Positions 1 through 6,039 of a stretch of 6,652 nucleotides of DNA are shown piece by piece (the stretch's first letter is position 1; the number at the start of each line of letters is the position of its first letter). The DNA is from an uncultured Clostridia bacterium (GTDB lineage Bacteria; Bacillota_A; Clostridia; Oscillospirales; Oscillospiraceae): NCBI GenBank assembly GCA_949289625.1, contig CASEPH010000232.1, positions 1 through 6,652 of the forward strand, written 5' to 3'. The position numbers and the translations under genes are program-made. The notes below the pieces were generated by a model. It made no database searches. It had not been told where the DNA came from and saw nothing but the letters and a program-made list of their open reading frames with translations.

Positions 1-1116
1 GACAGCTCCTTTTCCCTGGACCCAGACCTGGCCCTCTACCGGGGGCGGCAGTATGTGCCGCTGGACAAGCGGCTTTTCGGGCTGTTTGCCGACTCCTGCC
101 CGGACCGCTGGGGACGCCTGCTGATGAGGCGCAAGGAGGCCATCGACGCCCGCAAAGAGGACCGCAAGCCCCGCAAGCTCACCGAGAGCGACTTCCTGTT
201 GGGGGTCTATGATGAATCCCGCATGGGGGCGCTGCGGTTCGCTCTGGAGGAAGGCGGGGAATTCCTCTCCCATGACAAAGCTTTTGCCACCCCGCCGTGG
301 GTGCATCTCCGGACGCTGGAGAATGCCTCTCTCGCCTTTGAGCATGATGAGAGCGGCCTGAACGAAACCTGGCTGCGGGAGCTGCTGGCTCCCGGCTCCT
401 CTCTGGGCGGGGCAAGGCCAAAGGCCACGGTGCAGGCGGCGGACGGAGCCCTGTGGATCGCCAAATTCCCTTCCAAGCACGATGAGACCAACACGGGAGC
501 TTGGGAGAAGGTGGTCCATGATCTGGCCCGGCTTTGCGGGCTGGATGTGCCGGAGTCCAAGCTGGAGACCTTCTCCAAGACCGGCAGCACCTTTTTAGTC
601 AAGCGCTTCGACCGGGAGGGCAGCCGCCGCATCCACTTCGCCTCCGCCATGACCCTGCTGGGCAAGACCGATGGGGCCTCGGCGGCGGACGGAAGCAGCT
701 ATCTGGATCTGGCGGCGTTCATCCGGGCCCATGGGGCTTCGCCCCGGCAGGATCTGGCCGAGCTGTGGAAGCGGGTCGTGTTCAGCATGGCGGTGTCCAA
801 TACTGACGATCACCTGCGCAACCACGGCTTCCTCCTGACCCCCACTGGCTGGCGGCTGGCCCCTCTCTACGATGTGAATCCTGACCCGGCTGGAAACCGG
901 CTCTCCCTCAATGTAAGCGAGTACGACAACACCATTGACTTGGAGCTGGCGTTGGGGGTGGCGGATTACTTCAGCCTGTCCCCCCAGGAGGCGGAGCAGA
1001 CGGCGGCGGAGATTTGCAAAACCGTATCCAGCCACTGGGAGCGGCTGGCACAGCAGTGCGGCCTCAGCCACGGTGCCATGGAGTATATGCGGCCTGCGTT
1101 CTCTCTCCAAATATAG
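1..1116 (+). CDS. HipA-family Ser/Thr kinase (toxin of a HipBA-type module), 5'-truncated by the window edge
   Basis: The frame is open from base 1 with no stop, and HipA-like sequence is already present before the first possible start (GTG at 55), so the true start lies to the left. 371 residues are visible (numbered here from base 1). Seen in order: an N-terminal ADSCPDRWGR block (the HipA DSLPDGWGR-type motif, about residues 30-39); the glycine-rich loop SSLGGARPKA (133-142), which in HipA holds the autophosphorylated serine; ATP-binding lysine in WIAKFPS (K155); the catalytic loop NTDDHLRNH (267-275); and the metal-binding aspartate in APLYDVNPD (D291). All key kinase residues are intact, so the kinase is probably active. 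HipA kinases phosphorylate translation factors such as aminoacyl-tRNA synthetases and cause growth arrest; the target here is unknown. A HipB-like antitoxin is expected upstream, outside the window. The gene is GC-rich (42 of 60 bases are G or C at 361-420), unlike the convergent operon. Confidence 0.93.
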   Translation, partial: DSSFSLDPDLALYRGRQYVPLDKRLFGLFADSCPDRWGRLLMRRKEAIDARKEDRKPRKLTESDFLLGVYDESRMGALRFALEEGGEFLSHDKAFATPPWVHLRTLENASLAFEHDESGLNETWLRELLAPGSSLGGARPKATVQAADGALWIAKFPSKHDETNTGAWEKVVHDLARLCGLDVPESKLETFSKTGSTFLVKRFDREGSRRIHFASAMTLLGKTDGASAADGSSYLDLAAFIRAHGASPRQDLAELWKRVVFSMAVSNTDDHLRNHGFLLTPTGWRLAPLYDVNPDPAGNRLSLNVSEYDNTIDLELALGVADYFSLSPQEAEQTAAEICKTVSSHWERLAQQCGLSHGAMEYMRPAFSLQI

Positions 1117-1120
1117 GTGA

Positions 1121-1155
1121 GGAAACGGATGATTCCCTGAGGAGTCATCCGTTCC
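1121..1155. terminator. Strong hairpin between convergent genes, likely bidirectional terminator
   Basis: Bases 1124-1132 pair exactly with 1145-1153, and pairing continues inward (one T-G wobble, then 1134-1136 with 1141-1143) to a CTGA tetraloop at 1137-1140. This gives a 13-pair stem, plus two outer G-C pairs past a one-base bulge at 1123. It begins 4 bases after the hipA stop and ends 1 base before the last codon (the stop) of the minus-strand operon. The T tract is weak on both sides (CCTTTAT on the plus strand), so intrinsic termination is probable rather than certain. Confidence 0.75.
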
Positions 1156-1169
1156 TTTATCCCTCAGGG
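1135..1169. repeat. Alternative inverted repeat overlapping the terminator
   Basis: CCCTGAGG at 1135-1142 is the exact reverse complement of CCTCAGGG at 1162-1169 (8 bases, 19-base spacer). The left arm lies in the apical part of the terminator hairpin and the right arm in the last codons of the minus-strand operon. Formation of this pairing would compete with the top of the terminator stem. It may be chance. Confidence 0.35.
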
Positions 1170-2026
1170 GTATCTCCAAAGGTGTCCTCGCTCTCTTCCT
1201 CACCCAGATCTGTATCAATATCCAGCCCTTCATTGTTGCCCACATTTTTCTCGTAGAGCTTGGTCCACTTGAGTGGATATTTGCACTTGCGGTTATAAGC
1301 CAGAAGCATCGCCTCGGCATAGCCCATAGAGCCGGGCCGCCGCTCTTTGGCTGTCCTGGAGAGCAGTTTGACCGACATTTCTCCTACCTTTTCCTTAAAG
1401 GTTTCATCTTTCATTGTGTCGCCAAAGGTGTAGACCAATCTGGCGATTCCATTGAGCATATTAGCAGAAAGCGAATTCATATCGCCCTCCCAAGTACCCA
1501 CGCAAAGGCGCAGGGTTCGGTCAAGAACATGGTATCCAAATTTATCAAAAATATTTTCCAGAGTGGATACCGCACAAACCACGCCATAATTCCGAACCTG
1601 TCCAATAGACAGCGAATAGGACTCTACAAGATCACGGATGATAAGCTGCTTTTGATTTCCGGCTTCGATATTTGCCATGAACACCTCGTAGGGTTTTAGC
1701 GGTTTTACAAACTTCATTTGATTCGCAAAGATATCTGCCTCATGTTCGTAGTTCAGATCGTCGTAAATCATACACCAGACCGGAGTATCACGGGAACCGG
1801 AAGCCAGAGCAACAATTTCCACCGTGTGCTGTCCGTTGAAAACATAGTTAACCCCGTTTCTCCGGCTCACTTTGACAGGATTGATTTGATACAGGTCGAA
1901 ATGAGTCGCAGCATTCAGCACATGCTGTGCGGAAATGCTTCTCTGGTACTCCTGGTTGGACACAAGATTTTTTATAGGGATCTGCTCAAAATGGACATTG
2001 GGCACGAACATACTGAAATCGGCCAT
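1157..2026 (-). CDS. ParB/sulfiredoxin-fold domain protein with acidic tail, second ParB-like protein of the operon
   Basis: 289 residues. The start is ATG at 2026, because AAGGAGG sits at 2040-2034 with a 7-base spacer and the ATG overlaps the upstream stop as TGATG (translational coupling); the 23-codon in-frame extension to 2095 lies wholly inside the upstream gene and is rejected. Residues 16-73 look like a divergent ParB-like nuclease-fold domain: IPIKNLVSNQEYQRSIS, then FDLYQINPVKVSRRNG and YVFNGQHTVE. In related proteins the last motif is usually DGQHR; here the arginine position is Thr68, so the usual nucleotide-binding or catalytic role may be changed. Residues about 95-250 are probably helical, with no motif I recognise. 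The tail (268-289) is strongly acidic. No membrane segment or signal peptide is visible. A DNA-associated role is inferred from the fold and from the preceding ParB-like gene. It is the last gene of the operon and converges on hipA. Confidence 0.8.
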   Translation of the reverse strand: MADFSMFVPNVHFEQIPIKNLVSNQEYQRSISAQHVLNAATHFDLYQINPVKVSRRNGVNYVFNGQHTVEIVALASGSRDTPVWCMIYDDLNYEHEADIFANQMKFVKPLKPYEVFMANIEAGNQKQLIIRDLVESYSLSIGQVRNYGVVCAVSTLENIFDKFGYHVLDRTLRLCVGTWEGDMNSLSANMLNGIARLVYTFGDTMKDETFKEKVGEMSVKLLSRTAKERRPGSMGYAEAMLLAYNRKCKYPLKWTKLYEKNVGNNEGLDIDTDLGEEESEDTFGDTPEG

Positions 2027-2979
2027 CAGGAATCCTCCTTGATTGCGGTAAGCATCTCCTGCACTTTCTTCTCCAGTGCCGTCAGCGCTACACACAGATT
2101 TTCCTTGGCTGCAGGAGAAATTGACCCCAGATGCGCCATGGACTTTGTACGGTCAATAGAGCTCATCCAAGATGGTATGGTGAGGGTAAGCCCCGCAACC
2201 TCCGCATCCGGGTCATAGACGGGCATAGTCTTGATGCCGGGCTGTTCCACCACTTGTACAGAAGTTTTGGATTGCAGATTTGGGGAAAGGCTGCGCCTCG
2301 ACTCACTGTATCGGGCAAACGCATAGGGGTTATTTCCGATTTTTTTGCTGAGCGCCTTTAGCTCCTCAGGTTCCAGCTCAGCCAAGACTACAATGTTCTC
2401 AAATGAAATCTTATATGTCCCTGATAGGATATGCGGAACTAATTCCGGTGCGCTTTTTGCGATAGCATCCAATGCTGTGCTATATTTAGCATATTTTTGA
2501 ACGGTTGCGCCCGACACATGATACTCCTTTCCCAAACGTGCGGCTGTCCGCCGGCCGCTCTCCTCATCTACAGGGCGGCCCCTTCCTGTTGCCGTGCGGG
2601 GATTCAGACGGTACTGATTGTAGCCGTGTTCGTTTCGCTGAACTTTCTTTTCCGCCTCATATTGCCTGCCGATCAGGTACTTCTTTGTCTCCTCTGAAAT
2701 ATTGCGGCGGCCAAGCTGATTGGAACAGATCCAGACGATAACAGCAGCTCGGCTGGAAAAAGCCTGTTCCTTTACTCCATACGGGATCTGCAATTTGTTG
2801 CAGATCTCATAGCGATTGTGGCCATCAACGATGGTGTCGTTCCAAACAATAATGTCTTCACGGCAGCCCTCCATCACCAGATTGAGCTCCAGCTGTCGAT
2901 ATTCCTCACGGCGGAGAGGAGGGATCAAATTTTTGAACTCTGGATCAACCCTAAGCTGCCTAAACCCTTTCTCTTCCAT
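2026..2979 (-). CDS. ParB-like DNA-binding protein (ParB N-terminal domain plus helix-turn-helix)
   Basis: 317 residues, start ATG at 2979 with AGGAGG at 2989-2984 (4-base spacer). Residues about 8-90 form a ParB/sulfiredoxin-type domain: FKNLIPPLRREEYRQLELNL, then IIVWNDTIVDGHNRYEIC (52-60 is the DGHNRYEIC signature), followed by WICSNQLGRRNIS. A helix-turn-helix of the KorB/ParB kind is likely at about 143-170 (RTAARLGKEYHVSGATVQKY). Residues 290-312 look like an amphipathic helix that could mediate dimerisation. Canonical chromosomal ParB carries GERRxRA at the corresponding place, so this is a phage/element-type ParB relative rather than Spo0J. Its 5' end overlaps the preceding gene by 20 bases and its stop overlaps the next start by 1 base. 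No ParA partner and no obvious parS-like palindrome were seen in the window. Role inferred: DNA binding in partition, regulation or recombination. Confidence 0.88.
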   Translation of the reverse strand: MEEKGFRQLRVDPEFKNLIPPLRREEYRQLELNLVMEGCREDIIVWNDTIVDGHNRYEICNKLQIPYGVKEQAFSSRAAVIVWICSNQLGRRNISEETKKYLIGRQYEAEKKVQRNEHGYNQYRLNPRTATGRGRPVDEESGRRTAARLGKEYHVSGATVQKYAKYSTALDAIAKSAPELVPHILSGTYKISFENIVVLAELEPEELKALSKKIGNNPYAFARYSESRRSLSPNLQSKTSVQVVEQPGIKTMPVYDPDAEVAGLTLTIPSWMSSIDRTKSMAHLGSISPAAKENLCVALTALEKKVQEMLTAIKEDS

Positions 2980-3358
2980 GTTGCCTCCTGCGTTCCTGAT
3001 GTCTTACTGTTTTGAGGGAGAAATATGCGACCCGGTTGATTTGGTCGATCTCCCCAGCCAAACGGTAGTTGAACCGCAGATCAAAGCCGCCCACCATTTC
3101 AGATAAGTTGTTTAGCAGAATTGCGCTATAGAATTCTACAGATTGCTGGGTTGTATCTGATAACCGAACCTTGTTTGCGGTTCCGCCCAAAATTGGTTTG
3201 TCAGAACCGAGAACAGCGATGTATAGTTCCTCTGGATTTACCAGAAATTGAACATATGCCGGATTTCCCAGGAGACGAATCGTCTGCCTGTGAATGCGAA
3301 TCCTGTTGCGTACAGGATCAAGTGTTAATAACGCTTGCGTTTGCTTCTCACCATTCAT
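2960..3358 (-). CDS. Small protein related to the recombinase C-terminal domain (132 residues)
   Basis: Start ATG at 3358 with GGGAGG at 3372-3367 (8-base spacer). I do not know a named family for it. It is clearly related to the C-terminal region of the recombinase in the same operon: residues 19-54 align with recombinase 423-458 without gaps (12 of 36 identical, including YV..LV.P.E....AV), and GGFDLRFNYRLAG (90-102) matches FGWSADLKYRIAG (492-504). It also shares VQ.LVN.E with the 258-residue neighbour. It lacks the first and last parts of the domain (the GF...R.EFF and PE.W..FG blocks), so it is a minimal core. The tail (119-132) is very basic (RHQERRRQHGRERV) and its codons overlap the start of the ParB-like gene by 20 bases, so part of that tail may reflect the overlap. 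No transmembrane segment. Function unknown; an accessory or DNA-binding subunit of the recombinase is inferred. Confidence 0.82.
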   Translation of the reverse strand: MNGEKQTQALLTLDPVRNRIRIHRQTIRLLGNPAYVQFLVNPEELYIAVLGSDKPILGGTANKVRLSDTTQQSVEFYSAILLNNLSEMVGGFDLRFNYRLAGEIDQINRVAYFSLKTVRHQERRRQHGRERV

Positions 3359-3381
3359 ATCCTTATCCTCCCTGAACTGAC

Positions 3382-4158
3382 TTACTTATCTTCATTACCA
3401 GAGGCAGGTTCATCCGCACATTTTACTGTATTAGCAGTAATGTTGTCGCGGAGTCCGTATATGGCGTATCCCTCAAAAATATCTACCTGCATGGATTTCT
3501 GATGTTCACGAAATGGAAGGCCAAATTGGGTTTTCCAACCCTCCGGGAATACAGGCGTCCGAGACGATTTGGGTTTTTCACCATCCTTCAGCACACGCTG
3601 ATAGACCTCAGTGGCGGTCAGATCGAATGCGATGAGCCACTCGTCCTTGGCATGGATCACCCGTCCAAGGAGCTTATACCGATAGTCCAGGTTCCACCCC
3701 ATAAGGGAAAACACCTTTGCGAAGAAGATCTTGCAGGTGATCTGTTTGGGCTTGCGCCTGCCGGAACCGGTAGTGCACCAGGCGCAGGCATCTCGGTCCT
3801 CTGCCCGGCAAGGGCGGATCGCCAGAATCTTACTCTCCTGGTTGACCAGCACCTGTACCTGATTTACTTGGGGAAAACGGTTCAGGCAGGCAGCGTTCAC
3901 ATAAAATTTATAGTTGTTAAAGGTCACGGACGGCTCATTGATATGGGCAAAGAACTCCCGGCGCACTACCTGGTAGCCGTCGTAATTGAATTCTCGATGC
4001 AGCTCCAGAACTTCATCCCCGCCGGTATTATCAGATTGGACGGCCTCCGTTTCCATCACCAGTACGGCAGGCGAATTGCTGCCCGTCTGTTCTCCCTCCA
4101 GAGAACGGAGCATCCCTGCAATTACACCTTCGGACTTTCCACAGTAATCATCGTTCAA
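3382..4158 (-). CDS. Stand-alone homologue of the recombinase C-terminal module (258 residues, TTG start)
   Basis: The TTG at 4158 directly follows the recombinase TAA stop (4161-4159). AAGGAGG lies at 4173-4167 with an 8-base spacer, and the next in-frame ATG (codon 16) has no comparable site, so TTG is chosen. Residues 1-55 are a low-similarity leader. Residues 57-184 align without any gap to recombinase 396-523 (34 identities by hand count), including F...G....R.EFF, P.V.F...K, C...F, LV, A.R, P..I, GW..D..Y...G and FD. A second block, PEGWKTQFG with HQKSMQ (205-224), matches PEEWIDSFG with HQHSLQ (558-577), 9 of 20 identical, after a linker 14 residues shorter. Cysteines 117, 125 and 128 are absent from the recombinase copy and could form a metal site. 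No catalytic recombinase domain is present. Role unknown; an accessory, regulatory or targeting subunit is inferred. Confidence 0.85.
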   Translation of the reverse strand: MNDDYCGKSEGVIAGMLRSLEGEQTGSNSPAVLVMETEAVQSDNTGGDEVLELHREFNYDGYQVVRREFFAHINEPSVTFNNYKFYVNAACLNRFPQVNQVQVLVNQESKILAIRPCRAEDRDACAWCTTGSGRRKPKQITCKIFFAKVFSLMGWNLDYRYKLLGRVIHAKDEWLIAFDLTATEVYQRVLKDGEKPKSSRTPVFPEGWKTQFGLPFREHQKSMQVDIFEGYAIYGLRDNITANTVKCADEPASGNEDK

Positions 4159-6039
4159 TTAAAGTTCCTCCTTCCCGCACTGACTGAACTCCTGGCGGAT
4201 GTAGTTTCGCAACTCCTCAAATCCAGTCACATGGAGTTTCTGCCCGGTTTCATAGAGTTGTCCTTCCATACGAATCTTCCAGTCTTCTTCACTTTGGTCA
4301 CGGACCAGTTGAAGGGAATGCTGATGGAGATAATACTGCTTTCCAAAGGAGTCAATCCATTCTTCCGGGACAGCCCTCACGCGTTTACCTGAAATGGAAA
4401 GCGGTTGTACAGCCTCCGCAGTCCCCGCCTCCCCCTTCTGGCCCGAAAGCAGGTACGATTTAATAAATGCCTCCGCATCATTGATGTCGAAAACACACGC
4501 CGACTCGTGCTCGCTCTGGTATAAAGCCCCGGCAATACGGTATTTCAAATCCGCGCTCCAGCCAAATAGCTGATAAAGCGTTTCCATATAAGCCGCACTT
4601 GCAATCTCTCTGGGGCAATACTTCCCGTTTACCAGTTTTGAGAAGGCAACAGCGTTACGGCTGTTTTTTTCTGCTGTACGAACTGCAAATCGCATCTCCA
4701 CCGGATGAACCAGCATCTCCACATAATTGTTCTTGCCGAAGCTCCTCACGCAATCGGTGCTGAATTTGATCTTTTTATCTTGGAACAATACATAAGGACG
4801 GTGACAGCTATCAAAGAATTCGCTGCGGGCAATCTCAAAGCCTCTCATGTCAAAGTCGCCCGGTCCCAGAGTAATGCTTGTGGGTGCGGACAGTTCATCC
4901 TGCTGTTCGTCGGATGGGCAGATACTGATAGAAGCCTGGTAGTAATCCGCCGGCTTAAATCCAGCCCACCGAGGATTGATGGTCACAAAACCTTTGAGCA
5001 GGCCGCTGTCAATTACCCGCAGCTCCGGGAGGATGGAGCGGTTGCCATACTTGGAATTGTTCAGAAGATGCTGAACCGCAATGAAATCATCTCTGGAAAC
5101 AATGCCCTCGTGGTGGTTTCGGTAAAGGCTCTGGGGCCGGTCGCCTCGATTTTTTCTGGACTTGTGGTTCAGATAGTTTGGCGTGAAGGTTTTCCTGGTC
5201 AGCACATCCCCGCAATGACGCTCATTGCGAAGGACCTGGACAATGGAATTGGACGTCCACTTGATATTCCCCAGATAGGTCTTTCGGCCCAGCTCGGTAA
5301 GCGCCGCTGCAATATCGCTGGTGGAATATCCGTACAGGTACATATAGAAAATGAGCTTCACCGTTGGTGCTTCATCTGGGTTCACCACCAAATTCCCTTC
5401 CGCATCGTGAGAATACCCCAGCAGCTTGGGCGTCAGGGGCAAGCCGCCGTCCAGCCGCATCCGCAGGGAGGTCTCCATGCTCCGGCTGCGGATATGGGAT
5501 TCCTCCTGAGCCATGGTGGCCTGAAAAGAAAGCGCCATCTGAGAATCATCCTTGAGCGAGAATATGCATTCACTCTCGAAGAACACTCCCACAGGACTGG
5601 GCAACTCCGCAAGCATTCGAACCATGCTGATGCAGTCCACCACATTTCGGGCAAAGCGCGACACGCTTTTGGTGATGATCATATCGATCTTCCCGCTGCG
5701 GCAGTCGGCGATCATACTGTTGAACTCGTCCCGATGAGCCAAAGAAGTCCCGCTGATACCTTCGTCGGCGTAGATTTTGACCAGTGTCCAGTTCGGGTGA
5801 TGGACAACGAAATCCTCATAGTATTTCTTTTGCAGCTCATAGGAGGATGTCTGCTGGACATTGTCCGTGGAAACACGGGCATACACGGCAACGCGCTGCT
5901 CGATATCGTTGTCGTAATAGTCAATGGGCTTTTTTGCCGGAATAAACTCATAGTTCTCCGGGTCGACTTTTGTGTTGATGCGTCGGCGAACCTGTTCTTT
6001 CCGTTCCGCAAGCTGTTTTCGTGTGGCCTTATCAATCAT
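4159..6039 (-). CDS. Large serine recombinase, apparently catalytically intact, with an unusual C-terminal module
   Basis: 626 residues from ATG at 6039, chosen because GGAGGG lies at 6054-6049 (9-base spacer) and the frame upstream runs only through the preceding gene. Residues 1-48 are an N-terminal extension that many serine recombinases lack. The resolvase-type catalytic domain spans about 49-195: VAVYARVSTD with nucleophile Ser57 and Arg55, YADEGISGTS (90-99), and KSVSRFARN with Arg128 and Arg131, the counterparts of resolvase Arg68 and Arg71. The long helix and recombinase (DNA-binding) domain follow at about 196-335 (LLGYS...WTSNSIVQVLRNERHCGDVL). The zinc ribbon normally found next (LLKCGHCGG-like) is missing; the sequence reads SGLLKGFVTINPRWAGF (345-361). 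Residues 396-577 form a module repeated in the next two genes. It would cut and rejoin DNA at att-type sites through a 5'-phosphoserine link; its target site is not visible here. Its start overlaps the previous stop by 8 bases. Confidence 0.93.
   Translation of the reverse strand: MIDKATRKQLAERKEQVRRRINTKVDPENYEFIPAKKPIDYYDNDIEQRVAVYARVSTDNVQQTSSYELQKKYYEDFVVHHPNWTLVKIYADEGISGTSLAHRDEFNSMIADCRSGKIDMIITKSVSRFARNVVDCISMVRMLAELPSPVGVFFESECIFSLKDDSQMALSFQATMAQEESHIRSRSMETSLRMRLDGGLPLTPKLLGYSHDAEGNLVVNPDEAPTVKLIFYMYLYGYSTSDIAAALTELGRKTYLGNIKWTSNSIVQVLRNERHCGDVLTRKTFTPNYLNHKSRKNRGDRPQSLYRNHHEGIVSRDDFIAVQHLLNNSKYGNRSILPELRVIDSGLLKGFVTINPRWAGFKPADYYQASISICPSDEQQDELSAPTSITLGPGDFDMRGFEIARSEFFDSCHRPYVLFQDKKIKFSTDCVRSFGKNNYVEMLVHPVEMRFAVRTAEKNSRNAVAFSKLVNGKYCPREIASAAYMETLYQLFGWSADLKYRIAGALYQSEHESACVFDINDAEAFIKSYLLSGQKGEAGTAEAVQPLSISGKRVRAVPEEWIDSFGKQYYLHQHSLQLVRDQSEEDWKIRMEGQLYETGQKLHVTGFEELRNYIRQEFSQCGKEEL
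4167..4173 (-). promoter_or_regulatory. Ribosome binding site that supports the TTG start
   Basis: AAGGAGG on the minus strand, inside the last codons of the recombinase gene (Lys-Glu-Glu-Leu-stop), 8 bases before the TTG at 4158. Its placement over the upstream stop suggests that translation of the 258-residue protein is coupled to termination of the recombinase. Confidence 0.75.

Noticed and set aside
55..57. GTG as the start of the HipA-like gene
   Set aside because: HipA-like sequence in the same frame continues back to base 1, so the gene is truncated by the window and the GTG is an internal valine.
595..1320. 241-codon minus-strand frame running from the ParB-like gene into hipA
   Set aside because: It is antisense to the HipA catalytic core and out of frame with the ParB-like gene; GC-rich genes commonly leave such open antisense frames.
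2027..2095. 23-codon N-terminal extension of the second ParB-like protein
   Set aside because: It lies entirely inside the preceding gene, while the ATG at 2026 has an ideal AAGGAGG site and a TGATG overlap.
3502..4392. 296-codon open frame on the plus strand opposite the 258-residue protein
   Set aside because: It crosses the junction of two genes on the other strand whose homology, start and ribosome sites are clear; its translation has no recognisable motif.
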